Source: Curtobacterium sp. MCBA15_008
Lineage (GTDB): Bacteria; Actinomycetota; Actinomycetes; Actinomycetales; Microbacteriaceae
Assembly (NCBI RefSeq): GCF_001865065.1
Contig: NZ_MJGN01000010.1
Coordinates: 80,053-144,052, forward strand
Direction: 5' to 3'
Length of the DNA: 64,000 bases
Part shown: piece by piece, positions 35,065-42,407 of the stretch
How positions within the stretch are numbered: position 1 is the first letter of the stretch
How the letters are laid out: the number at the start of each line of letters is the position of its first letter
The notes under the pieces: generated by a model
Database searches by the model: none
The model's input: only the letters and a program-made list of their open reading frames with translations
Told to the model about the DNA's origin: nothing
Position numbers and translations under genes: made by a program

Positions 35065-36351
35065 ATGGCAACGTCCCCGTTCCTCCGCTCCGTGATGACG
35101 GGATGTGCCGGCCTCGGTCTCGCCGCGTCCCTCGTGCTGCTCTCCACGTCGGGGGCCTCCGCCGCGACGGTGATCGACGGCCCCGTGGGCCTCGGCACCG
35201 CGGCGTCCTACGGGGTCCTGGGTGCCAGCGCGGTCACGAACACCGGTCCGTCGGTCGTGAACGGCGACGTCGGGGTGTCCCCGGGCACCTCGATCACCGG
35301 GTTCGGCGCGCCGTCGCCCGGTGTCGTGAACGGGGTCGTGCACCGGACGGACGCCGCCGCTGCCCAGGCCCAGCGGGACACCACCACGGCGTACGACGTC
35401 GCGGCGTCCCTCACGCCGACGCGCTCCGGCCTGAGCCAGTTGAACGGCCTGTCGCTCACCCCGGGCGTGTACTCGGGCGGTGCGCTCTCGCTGGCGAACA
35501 CCGGCGCACTGACTCTCGCCGGCAGCGCGGACTCGGTGTGGGTGTTCCAGGCCGCGTCGACGCTGACGATCGGGTCGGGGACCCGCATCACGATCACCGG
35601 CGGCGCGAGCTCGTGCAACGTCTTCTGGCAGGTCGGCAGCTCGGCCACGATCGGCACGGGCGCCCGGTTCCAGGGCACCGTCCTGGCGCAGCAGTCGGTG
35701 ACCGCCACCACGGGTGCGACGGTCGTCGGTCGACTGCTGGCCCGGACGGGTGCGGTCACGCTCGACACGAACACGATCACCGCTTCGTCCGGCTGCCCCG
35801 CTGCGGGGACGCCGGCCCAGACCCCCGCGCCCACGATCACCTCGGGCGCGCCGACACCCGCCACGGTCGGGCAGCCGTACTCGTACACCGTGACCGCCAC
35901 CGGCACCCCGTCGCCGACCTTCACGGCGACCGGGCTCCCCGCCGGCCTGACGCTCGACGGCACCACGGGCGTGATCTCGGGCACCCCGACCGCACCGGGG
36001 TCGTCGCCGGTGACGATCACCGCCTCGAACGGGGTCAACCCGAGCACCACGACGACCGTGACGATCACGGTCCGACCCGCGCCGCCCGTGTCGACACCGA
36101 CCCCGACCCCGGCCCCTTCGGTCACGCCGTCCACCCCCGCGACGACGCCCGCCGGCAACGGCGTGCCCACCGCCGTCGCCGTGAGCAGCGGTGACCGCGG
36201 CACGGCCGGCGAGTTGGCCTACACCGGCTCGGACCCGACGGTCCCGCTGAGCATCGCCGGTGGCCTGCTCGCCGCGGGCATCGCGCTCACGGTCGTCGCC
36301 CGTCGCCGACACACCGGCGGCCGGACGCTCCCCGCCCACCGCCGGCGCTGA
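35065..36351 (+). CDS. Ice-binding (DUF3494) surface protein with LAYTG anchor
   Basis: A 428-residue protein. A signal peptide ends SGASA at about residue 34. Residues 36-235 ([91 protein letters not shown]) form the DUF3494 beta-solenoid of ice-binding proteins. A putative-Ig domain (about 245-325) and a proline/threonine linker follow. ELAYTGS, a hydrophobic helix and RRR make a sortase anchor. It may limit ice recrystallisation or attach the cell to ice or surfaces. Confidence 0.9.
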   Translation: MATSPFLRSVMTGCAGLGLAASLVLLSTSGASAATVIDGPVGLGTAASYGVLGASAVTNTGPSVVNGDVGVSPGTSITGFGAPSPGVVNGVVHRTDAAAAQAQRDTTTAYDVAASLTPTRSGLSQLNGLSLTPGVYSGGALSLANTGALTLAGSADSVWVFQAASTLTIGSGTRITITGGASSCNVFWQVGSSATIGTGARFQGTVLAQQSVTATTGATVVGRLLARTGAVTLDTNTITASSGCPAAGTPAQTPAPTITSGAPTPATVGQPYSYTVTATGTPSPTFTATGLPAGLTLDGTTGVISGTPTAPGSSPVTITASNGVNPSTTTTVTITVRPAPPVSTPTPTPAPSVTPSTPATTPAGNGVPTAVAVSSGDRGTAGELAYTGSDPTVPLSIAGGLLAAGIALTVVARRRHTGGRTLPAHRRR

Positions 36352-36396
36352 GTCACCGCCGGCGCTGAGCACGACCCACTGCCCGGGCCTGGCCAA

Positions 36397-36451
36397 CCCA
36401 GTCCGGCCGGGCCCAGCCCAGTCCAGCCGGGCCCAGCCCGGCCAGGCCCAG
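36397..36451. repeat. Short tandem repeat, 20-base unit
   Basis: Two 20-base copies, 36397-36416 and 36417-36436, differ at one position (unit CCCAGTCCGGCCGGGCCCAG, second copy with CCAG for CCGG), followed by a shortened copy at 36437-36451 and a further degenerate piece. It lies between the end of the ice-binding gene and the end of the VOC gene, and is probably a slippage-prone or hairpin-forming spacer. Confidence 0.7.
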
Positions 36452-36463
36452 CCCAGCCGGGCG

Positions 36464-36859
36464 CTACTCCGACGCCGTCCGGGCTTCGTCGAGCCCGCTG
36501 ATGATGCTCAGCACGTTGCCGGACGGGTCGCGGAACCAGGCGATCAGCGGACCGCCCTGCCGGTTGATGCCCCGCTCGTCGGTCATGCCCTCGTAGTGCT
36601 CGAACACGACACCGCGGCCGACGAGCTCGTCGACCGCGGCCTCGACGTCCGCCACGGGCAGGTTCAGGACGGTGAACGACGCGGGTTCGTGCGCGTCGCC
36701 CTTCGGGTAGACCAGGACCGGGTGGCCACCGCCGACGTGCAGCAGGAGCATGCCGTGGTCCTCGGAGGTCTCGAGCCCGAGGACCTCCTCGTAGTACCGG
36801 CGTGCCTCGGGCACGTCGCGGACGGAGAACCCGCTGAAGGCGTTCGCGGTGTCGATCAT
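36464..36859 (-). CDS. VOC-superfamily (glyoxalase/bleomycin resistance-like) protein
   Basis: A 131-residue protein. I chose ATG 36859 because GAGGAG lies 7 bases upstream; GTG 36865 would add two residues. The paired beta-alpha-beta-beta-beta modules are visible as [40 protein letters not shown], and [13 protein letters not shown] (the usual metal-ligand-containing end). The enzyme activity (lyase, dioxygenase or resistance protein) cannot be told. Confidence 0.85.
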   Translation of the reverse strand: MIDTANAFSGFSVRDVPEARRYYEEVLGLETSEDHGMLLLHVGGGHPVLVYPKGDAHEPASFTVLNLPVADVEAAVDELVGRGVVFEHYEGMTDERGINRQGGPLIAWFRDPSGNVLSIISGLDEARTASE

Positions 36860-36955
36860 GTGCACACTCCTCGCGCGGGGCCACCTGGTCCCGTCATCGA
36901 CACCATGCTCCTCCGCCGCGACGGTGAGCGGAAGGCCCGTCGGAGGAGAACCGCC

Positions 36956-37198
36956 TCAGTACCCGCGGGCCTGTTCGATCTCCCACCGGATCCACGCGTC
37001 GAGCTGCGACTTCGCGCTCTCGAGACTCGTGTGCACGCCGGCCAGGTCTCCGTCGCCGAAGCGCACCACGTACCGGGACTCGAGGGTCACGCTGCCCATC
37101 ACGGCGACGCCGGAGACCGCCTGCCAGGTCCACGGGTCGACCTCGACCCACCGCACCTGTTCGGTGAGGGACGGGCCCGTTCGGGGGAGGGACGTCAT
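36956..37198 (-). CDS. Hypothetical protein, 80 residues
   Basis: ATG 37198 with GGAAG five bases upstream. The product, from MTSLPRTGPSLTEQVRWVEV to the end SQLDAWIRWEIEQARGY, contains WTWQAVSGVAVMGSVTLE and a mixed strand/helix pattern. No membrane segment and no recognised family. It lies 96 bases upstream of the VOC gene and could be cotranscribed. Confidence 0.6.
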   Translation of the reverse strand: MTSLPRTGPSLTEQVRWVEVDPWTWQAVSGVAVMGSVTLESRYVVRFGDGDLAGVHTSLESAKSQLDAWIRWEIEQARGY

Positions 37199-37349
37199 GG
37201 GTACTTCCGGTCGGCTTCGGACGAGAGAATCGTTCCGGCGGCCGGGGGCTCGGGTCACCTGTCGCAGACGGTAGTCCGGTGCGGCTGGGTACGCCGCCGT
37301 CCGGTGGCACCGGTCCCGGCCACGCGCCTTCCGCAGGGTGGTCGCGGAG

Positions 37350-37403
37350 GTGCGCCGCGCCTCCCGGCCGCCGTGGTGGTGACCGCCTGGAGGCGCGGCG
37401 CAC
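37350..37403. repeat. Inverted repeat of the GGAGGCGCGG family
   Basis: Arms GTGCGCCGCGCCTCC (37350-37364) and GGAGGCGCGGCGCAC (37389-37403) are perfect 15-base complements with a 24-base loop. The core GGAGGCGCGG recurs at 51526-51565 and twice in 61562-61765. It sits after the desaturase stop at 37445 and may terminate transcription from that gene. Confidence 0.75.
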
Positions 37404-37444
37404 GGCCGACGGACCGGCCCACCCTGGTGGCCCCCCGCGGTCGG

Positions 37445-38536
37445 TCAGCGGAAGCGCTCCACCATCGGGCAGGCGAACGGATCCCTCGCGGCGAGCCCGA
37501 CCTCGTTGAGGTACCGCACCACGATCGCGTAGGAGCGCACGAGCGTGGTCTCGGTGTACGGCACGCCCTGCTCGTCGCAGTACCGCCGGACGATGACGCG
37601 GGCGGCGCGGAGGTTCGGACGGGCCATGCTCGGGAACAGGTGGTGCTCGACCTGGTGGTTCAGGCCGCCCATGAAGAACTCGACCCACCGTCCGCCGCTG
37701 ATGTCCCGGGATGTCAGCACCTGGCGCGAGAAGAAGTCGACGCGTCGCCCGGGCTCGATGATCGGCATGCCCTTGTGGTTCGGCGCGAACGCGATCCCCA
37801 TGCAGAAGCCGAACACGGCGAGCTGCACGCCGAGGAAGGCGAAAGCCATGCCGAGCGGCAGGAACCAGAAGACGGCGCCGAGGTACAGGACGAAGCGTCC
37901 GGTGAACACCGACCCCTCGGCCCAGCGGCGCTTGACCGTGCCCCGGCTCGTGTAGGTGCGGATCGACTGCCAGTGCAGGTTCACGCCCTCGACGAGGAGC
38001 AGCGGGAAGAACGCGTACCCCTGCACCCGGACGAGCACACGCAGGAACCCGGTGCGACCGGCGGCATCCTCGGGGCGGAACGAGATGGCGTCGAACGAGA
38101 TGTCCGGGTCCTTGCCGACCGTGTTCGGGTTGGCGTGGTGCCGGGTGTGCTTGTTCGTCCACCAGGCGTAGCTGACCCCGGTGAGGAAGGTGCCGACGTA
38201 GCGGGCCGCACGGTCGTTCCAGTGGTGCGACGCGAACACCTGGCGGTGCGCTGCCTCGTGCGCGAGGAACGCGAACTGGGTGAACAGCAGGCCGAGCACG
38301 CCGGCCACGACGAGCTGCCACCACGAGCCGCCGAGCACGGCGAACGCACCGGCGGTGACGGCGAGCAAGACGGTGAGGACCGCGACGAGTCCCCAGTACC
38401 ACCCGGTACGCGGTCGGAGCAGTCCGGCGCCGCGGACCTGCACGAGCAGGGCGGAGTAGGTGGAGGTCGTGTCGGACCGGCCGGATCGTGGCACGGTGCT
38501 GCGGTACCCCGTCGGTACGACGCTGTCGTCGCTCAT
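37445..38536 (-). CDS. Membrane fatty acid desaturase
   Basis: A 363-residue protein, ATG 38536. Three histidine boxes that bind the di-iron centre are clear: HEAAHRQ (HxxxH), HTRHHANPN (HxxHH) and NHQVEHHLFP (Q/HxxHH). Four to six membrane helices separate them. The spacing and QVEHHLFP end match acyl-lipid/acyl-CoA desaturases of the linoleoyl-CoA or delta-6 type rather than stearoyl-ACP enzymes. No fused cytochrome b5 domain. It introduces double bonds into membrane fatty acids, useful in cold tolerance alongside the ice-binding protein. Confidence 0.93.
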   Translation of the reverse strand: MSDDSVVPTGYRSTVPRSGRSDTTSTYSALLVQVRGAGLLRPRTGWYWGLVAVLTVLLAVTAGAFAVLGGSWWQLVVAGVLGLLFTQFAFLAHEAAHRQVFASHHWNDRAARYVGTFLTGVSYAWWTNKHTRHHANPNTVGKDPDISFDAISFRPEDAAGRTGFLRVLVRVQGYAFFPLLLVEGVNLHWQSIRTYTSRGTVKRRWAEGSVFTGRFVLYLGAVFWFLPLGMAFAFLGVQLAVFGFCMGIAFAPNHKGMPIIEPGRRVDFFSRQVLTSRDISGGRWVEFFMGGLNHQVEHHLFPSMARPNLRAARVIVRRYCDEQGVPYTETTLVRSYAIVVRYLNEVGLAARDPFACPMVERFR

Positions 38537-38662
38537 GGTGCACTCCCGGTTCGAGCGGTGGCGCGGTGTCGCACTGGGGCAGCGCGCGTGGGCCGGAACC
38601 GGGGACCGGGGCTCCGTGGGGACGACGCTACGCGCGCGGCGCCGTGCCGATCGAGGCGCCGC

Positions 38663-39376
38663 TCAGGGAATCGTGAGGCGCCGTTCGATGACGGCGCGCG
38701 CCACGTCGGCGAGCAGCATCTGGTGCGCGCGTGCGTACCGGCGGAGCATGCCGAACGCCTCGTCGGTGCCGACGTGGTGGGTGTGTGCCACGAACCCCTT
38801 CGCCTGCTCGATCACGACACGGCTGTCGAGGGCACGCTGCAGCTGCACCTGGGTCGTGGTGGCGTGTTCGAGGGTGCGCTGCTGCAGGATGCTGATGGTG
38901 GCGACGTCGGTGAGCGCCTGCGCCGCCACGGCGTCCTGCCCGTTGAGGGCGCCCGGGGTCTCGCGGAACAGGTTGAGCGAACCGAGGGTGGTGTCGCGGA
39001 GCCGCATCGGGATCGCGTGCACGGAGGCGTAGCCGGACGCTGCCGAGGCCGCTGCGAAGGCGGGCCACCGACGGGCCATCTCGGCCGCGTCGTGGACGGA
39101 GACGAGGCGGCCCGTGGTGACGCACTCGACGCAGGGTCCCTCGCCGGCGTCGAGCTGCAGCAGCCCGAGCAGCCCGGACCGTTCGCTGCTCGACGCGAGG
39201 ACCTCGAGGTCGCCCTCGCCGTTGACGAGCAGGATGCCCGCGGCGGACGCGTCGAAGAGCTCGACCGCGCCGTCGACGAGGGTCTGCAGGACCTCGACCA
39301 CGTCGTAGTCGTCGACGAGCGTGTCCGTCAGCGCGACGAACGTCTCGATGAGCCGGTGTTCCCGCGTCGCTGCCAT
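38663..39376 (-). CDS. GAF-ANTAR RNA-binding antiterminator
   Basis: A 237-residue protein, ATG 39376. Residues about 20-165 form a GAF sensory domain (TLVDGAVELFDASAAGILLV, SLNLFRETPGALNGQDAVAA). Residues 170-235 form the ANTAR domain (LQRALDSRVVIEQAKGFVAH, DEAFGMLRRYARAHQML), which binds nascent RNA hairpins and prevents termination. It is the last gene of the unit 40074-38663, 12 bases after the DinB-like gene. The target RNAs are not in evidence. Confidence 0.92.
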   Translation of the reverse strand: MAATREHRLIETFVALTDTLVDDYDVVEVLQTLVDGAVELFDASAAGILLVNGEGDLEVLASSSERSGLLGLLQLDAGEGPCVECVTTGRLVSVHDAAEMARRWPAFAAASAASGYASVHAIPMRLRDTTLGSLNLFRETPGALNGQDAVAAQALTDVATISILQQRTLEHATTTQVQLQRALDSRVVIEQAKGFVAHTHHVGTDEAFGMLRRYARAHQMLLADVARAVIERRLTIP

Positions 39377-39388
39377 GGTGCGTCCACC

Positions 39389-39862
39389 CTAGGCGGCGGA
39401 CCCGTCCGGGGCAGCAGTCCGCGCGGCGTACAGGTCGCGGAGGAGCGCTGCCTCGGCGGCGTGGTGCACGAGTTCGTCGACCACGTGCAGCACGAACGAC
39501 AGGCGGGAGTCGTCGGCGTACGGACCGGCGACCGGGCCGATCGGTGCCGCACCCTCGGCGTCGAGGCCCCGCACCAGGGCGGCGAACCGGGTTCCGGCGT
39601 CGACGACGGCCGCCACGGCGGCGTCCGCCGATGCTGCCGGGGCGATCGGCGGTGCACCCGTGGGCTCCTCACCGAGCCACTCCCGGTTGCGGTCGTCGCC
39701 CAGCGTCTCGGCGAGGTGGTCGAGTCGCCACCGGATGGTCACCCGGGCATCGCCGGCGACGGGCTGCCACTCCCACTCGTGGTCGGTGAGACCCGCCATG
39801 CGGTCCTGGAGGCGCGTGGTCGCGTACTCCAGCAGGCCGGCGACGTCCGCGGTCGCGGTCAC
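39389..39862 (-). CDS. DinB-family (DinB_2-like) protein
   Basis: A 157-residue protein; GTG 39862 overlaps the preceding stop (GTGA). The four-helix-bundle DinB family pattern is visible: LLEYATTRLQDRMAGLTDHE, IRWRLDHLAETLGDDRNREW and FVLHVVDELVHHAAEAALLR, where the conserved histidines (here RLDHLAE and DELVHHAAEA) bind a divalent metal. Members include thiol-dependent transferases, but the activity of this one is unknown. Confidence 0.85.
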   Translation of the reverse strand: MTATADVAGLLEYATTRLQDRMAGLTDHEWEWQPVAGDARVTIRWRLDHLAETLGDDRNREWLGEEPTGAPPIAPAASADAAVAAVVDAGTRFAALVRGLDAEGAAPIGPVAGPYADDSRLSFVLHVVDELVHHAAEAALLRDLYAARTAAPDGSAA

Positions 39863-40074
39863 GGCGTGTCCACCGGACGGTAGACGGCGATCGGGGGCGC
39901 CTGGTCGTCACCGTCGTCGTGGCTCTCGCCGCTCGACAGCCAGGTGCGGCCCTCGTGCTCGATCGTCGTGGGCAGGTCGCCGTGCACGAGGATGCGCACC
40001 GCCGGGTCGTCGCCGTCGATGAGGTCGACGCCGTGGGCTTCGGTTCCGCCGGGGTTGTCGTGCACGTAGCTCAT
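39859..40074 (-). CDS. Hypothetical protein, 71 residues
   Basis: ATG 40074, product MSYVHDNPGGTEAHGVDLID through GDDPAVRILVHGDLPTTIEH to QAPPIAVYRPVDTP. Small, acidic, soluble; no recognised domain. Its TGA overlaps the next gene's GTG, which supports both starts and places it first in the DinB/ANTAR operon. The upstream region abuts a tRNA-Gly on the other strand. Confidence 0.6.
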   Translation of the reverse strand: MSYVHDNPGGTEAHGVDLIDGDDPAVRILVHGDLPTTIEHEGRTWLSSGESHDDGDDQAPPIAVYRPVDTP

Positions 40075-40163
40075 GGTCCGATCGAACTCCGGCGGGCTGG
40101 GACACGCCCGGTCCGGGCCGGATCACGCTGCGCGCGACGGTTGCGGGTAGAGTGTGCACGTAC

Positions 40164-40235
40164 GCGGATGTGGCGCAGTGGTAGCGCATCACCTTGCCAA
40201 GGTGAGGGTCGCGAGTTCGAATCTCGTCATCCGCT
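40164..40235 (+). tRNA. tRNA-Gly(GCC), copy 2
   Basis: Acceptor stem GCGGATG (40164-40170) pairs with CATCCGC (40228-40234), discriminator T at 40235; anticodon loop TTGCCAA. The 72 bases are identical to 13460-13531, but the flanks differ from about the first base outside the gene, so only the gene body is duplicated. No CCA is encoded. Confidence 0.95.
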
Positions 40236-40246
40236 CGGAACGAACC

Positions 40247-40278
40247 AGAAGGCCCCGGTCGAGAGACCGGGGCCTTCT
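40247..40278 (+). terminator. Terminator after tRNA-Gly copy 2
   Basis: Perfect 14-base arms AGAAGGCCCCGGTC (40247-40260) and GACCGGGGCCTTCT (40265-40278) with loop GAGA. It starts 12 bases after the tRNA and ends in CTTCTGTCGTCT, a T-containing tail. Confidence 0.85.
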
Positions 40279-40469
40279 GTCGTCTCGGGGAGAGCGTGAG
40301 CCGGGGCGGGAGCGTGAGCGGGGGCGTCCGGCGTGCGCAGGCTTCGGGTACCCGCGCCCGCCGGACGCGCGGGCTACCGTGCCCACTGGAGGCGCCGGGT
40401 GGGTGGCCCGGCGTCGTCCCCAGGAGAGCATCCGGAGCGGCGGCGGGTTCGGACTGGTCGGTCTCCGGT

Positions 40470-40500
40470 CCTTGCGGGAAACCGCATCCTTCCCGCAAGG
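40470..40500 (-). terminator. Hairpin after the DUF6510 gene
   Basis: Arms CCTTGCGGGAA (40470-40480) and TTCCCGCAAGG (40490-40500) with a 9-base loop, about 30 bases past the stop of the minus-strand DUF6510 gene. It probably ends the sulfite-oxidase-like operon. Confidence 0.65.
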
Positions 40501-40531
40501 GCGCCGATCCGGGCTTGCGCGGGCCGACCGA

Positions 40532-40789
40532 TCACGCGGGCGGTGCGGCGACCGCTCGTGCACCGGGCAGTCCCACCCAGCGACGATCCGGGGTGTCGAC
40601 CAGGGTGACGAGGACGGTGTCGCAGTCGCGGCAGCGCGCCACCGCGCCCATCGCGGTGGCGTAGACGCGGGTGACCGCGAGGACGCCGAGCGACCCGCAG
40701 CCACTGCACCGCAGGACCGCCAGGGTCGGGTCCGGGCCGAGGACCTCGGTGAGCGGACCGGCCAGGGCGTTGCCGTCGAGGGTGGACAT
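40532..40789 (-). CDS. DUF6510-like zinc-ribbon protein
   Basis: An 85-residue protein. I chose ATG 40789 because GGAGG lies 6 bases upstream and the ATG shares a base with the previous stop (TGATG). Two CxxC pairs, CSGCGS and CRDC, spaced about 30 residues apart, suggest a zinc ribbon. The order molybdopterin oxidoreductase - flavin reductase - DUF6510 recurs in actinobacteria, so it probably helps that redox system. It could bind metal or DNA; no activity is known to me. Confidence 0.75.
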   Translation of the reverse strand: MSTLDGNALAGPLTEVLGPDPTLAVLRCSGCGSLGVLAVTRVYATAMGAVARCRDCDTVLVTLVDTPDRRWVGLPGARAVAAPPA

Positions 40790-41574
40790 CAGCTGCCTCC
40801 GAACCGTTCGGCGCGCACGTCGGTGGTGTCGTGCCCGAGTTCCCCGAGCCACCGCAGCACCTGCTCCACGAACGGCGTCGACCCGCAGACGTAGACGAGC
40901 GCTCCGGCGTCGGGCGGGAACACCCCGGCCGCCAGGGACTCCTTCGTCAGCCGCCCGGCCGCCACCGTCGAACCCGCGGGAGCCGTGCGGCTGTACACGT
41001 GGGTGACCTCGACCCCGGCGGCCTCGGCGCGGGCGAGCTCGGGGCGGAAGAAGACGTCCTCGGGGGTGCGGACGGCGTAGAGCAGCCGGAACGGTGCCGC
41101 GTCGCCGGCGTCGGCGTGCGCCCCGGCGATCGCGGCGAGCGGGACGATGCCCGATCCGCCGGCGATGAGCTGCACGGGGCGGTCCGTCGCGCCGGGGTGC
41201 CAGACGAACCAGCCGCCGAGCGGGCCGTGCACCTCGAGCGCGTCCCCGACCTCGACCGCGTCGACGAGGAACGGCGAGACCTCTCCGCCGTCCACCCGGT
41301 CCACCGCGAGCAGCACCGAGGTGCCGTCACCGGACGAGGCGATCGAGTACGAACGGGACGCCTGGTAGCCGTCCTCGGCGGTCAGCCGCACGTCGAGGTG
41401 CTGCCCGGGGTCGTTCCCCGGCCAGCTCGGCACGTCGAGGACGATGCGGCGCGCGTTCGGGGTCTCCGGCGCGACCGACGCGACGGTCGCGGGGTGCCAG
41501 GCCGGGCGCCTGCCGGACCGGGCGGGCGTGCTCGGGGTGTGCTGCGCCTCCAGGCCGGTGTCGGGGAGCGTCAC
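40789..41574 (-). CDS. FAD-binding ferredoxin-reductase-type oxidoreductase
   Basis: A 261-residue protein. The start is GTG 41574, overlapping the preceding stop (GTGA). The FAD-binding barrel motif SRSYSIAS (RxYS) is followed by VEVGDALEVHGPLGGWFVWH. The nucleotide-binding domain has LIAGGSGIVPLAAIAGAH and ends YVCGSTPFVEQVLRWLGELG. There is no iron-sulfur domain in this chain. It likely passes electrons between NAD(P)H and the molybdopterin protein encoded upstream. Confidence 0.88.
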   Translation of the reverse strand: MTLPDTGLEAQHTPSTPARSGRRPAWHPATVASVAPETPNARRIVLDVPSWPGNDPGQHLDVRLTAEDGYQASRSYSIASSGDGTSVLLAVDRVDGGEVSPFLVDAVEVGDALEVHGPLGGWFVWHPGATDRPVQLIAGGSGIVPLAAIAGAHADAGDAAPFRLLYAVRTPEDVFFRPELARAEAAGVEVTHVYSRTAPAGSTVAAGRLTKESLAAGVFPPDAGALVYVCGSTPFVEQVLRWLGELGHDTTDVRAERFGGS

Positions 41575-42164
41575 CAGTACCGCTCTTCCTTCCACGGGTC
41601 GCCGTGCAGGTTGTAGCCCGCGTTCTCCCAGAAGCCCGGCTCGTCGTCGGACTGCATGACGATGCCGCGCACCCACTTGGCGCTCTTCCAGAAGTAGAGG
41701 TGGGGGACGAGCAGTCGGGCCGGGCCGCCGTGCTCGGGCGTCAGCGGTTCGCCGTCGGCCTCGAACGCGATCCAGGACTGCCCGTCGAGGAGCTCGTCGA
41801 GGGGGACGTTGGTGGTGTAGCCGCCGTAGCTGTGCACCATACAGTACTCGAGCGAGGTCTCGACGTCGGCGAACAGGCGGTCGAGGGGCACGCCCCGCCA
41901 CGGCATGTCGAGCTTCGTCCAGTGCGTCACGCAGTGGATGTCGACCTGCACGTCCTCGACCCCGAGCGCGTGCACCTCGTCCCACGTCCAGCGGTGCTGG
42001 CCCGACTCGGTCTGGATCGAGAAGGCCCACTCGGAGGGCTCGATGTCGGGCGTGGCACCGGCGGAGAGCACGGGCCAGTCGCGGACCAGGGTCTGCCCGG
42101 GCGGGATGCGGGGGTCGTCGCGGTCGTCGCGGCGGCCGCCGAACCCGCGCGTGAACGTGGCCAT
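41571..42164 (-). CDS. Sulfite oxidase-like molybdopterin oxidoreductase
   Basis: A 197-residue protein, ATG 42164. The oxidoreductase molybdopterin-binding domain is present with VDIHCVTHWTKLDMPWRGVP, where the cysteine would ligate molybdenum, and the SYGGYTTNVPLDELLDG and LLVPHLYFWKSAKWVRGI segments. No Tat signal is evident, so it is probably cytoplasmic, unlike MsrP. The natural substrate (sulfite, methionine sulfoxide or another) is unknown. First gene of a three-gene overlapping operon. Confidence 0.92.
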   Translation of the reverse strand: MATFTRGFGGRRDDRDDPRIPPGQTLVRDWPVLSAGATPDIEPSEWAFSIQTESGQHRWTWDEVHALGVEDVQVDIHCVTHWTKLDMPWRGVPLDRLFADVETSLEYCMVHSYGGYTTNVPLDELLDGQSWIAFEADGEPLTPEHGGPARLLVPHLYFWKSAKWVRGIVMQSDDEPGFWENAGYNLHGDPWKEERYW

Positions 42165-42369
42165 CGGTGCTCCTTCGTCGGGACGGACGGGTGCCCGTGG
42201 TCCGATCCTGCCGCGTCGGGGGAGCGGCGGGCGAGCGCCTGTGTAACGGGTTGGTAAACGTTGTCCCGATGTGATCGTGCGGACGGATCCGCGTACGGCT
42301 GCGGATCGACGCGTTCCGGCGACTCCGGGCGATGCGTCACCGGGCTTGGGTCGGGAGCAGAAGCCCTCT

Positions 42370-42387
42370 ATCGTTCACCGGAACGAT
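42370..42387. promoter_or_regulatory. Candidate TetR operator upstream of the peptide ABC operon
   Basis: ATCGTTC (42370-42376) and GAACGAT (42381-42387) form an 18-base inverted repeat with a 4-base centre. It ends only a few bases before the AGGAGG ribosome binding site of the binding-protein gene. TetR-type regulators typically bind 15-20 base palindromes, and a TetR gene is the last of this operon (49768-50415), so autorepression is the natural reading. Confidence 0.55.
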
Positions 42388-42407
42388 TACAGGAGGGGTC
42401 ACCCCGA

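Noticed and set aside
36219..36884. Longer minus-strand frame overlapping the VOC gene and the ice-binding gene.
   Set aside because: It is out of frame with the recognisable VOC protein and is low-complexity.
13460..40235. The 26.7-kb interval between two identical tRNA-Gly genes as an integrated element bounded by att sites.
   Set aside because: Only the tRNA bodies are identical, flanks diverge at once, there is no integrase or phage gene, and the content is ordinary chromosomal metabolism. Duplicate tRNA-Gly genes are common.
40532..40852. Longer start for the DUF6510-like gene at 40852.
   Set aside because: The extra 21 residues are arginine-rich shadow translation overlapping the upstream reductase gene; the ATG at 40789 has a good ribosome binding site.
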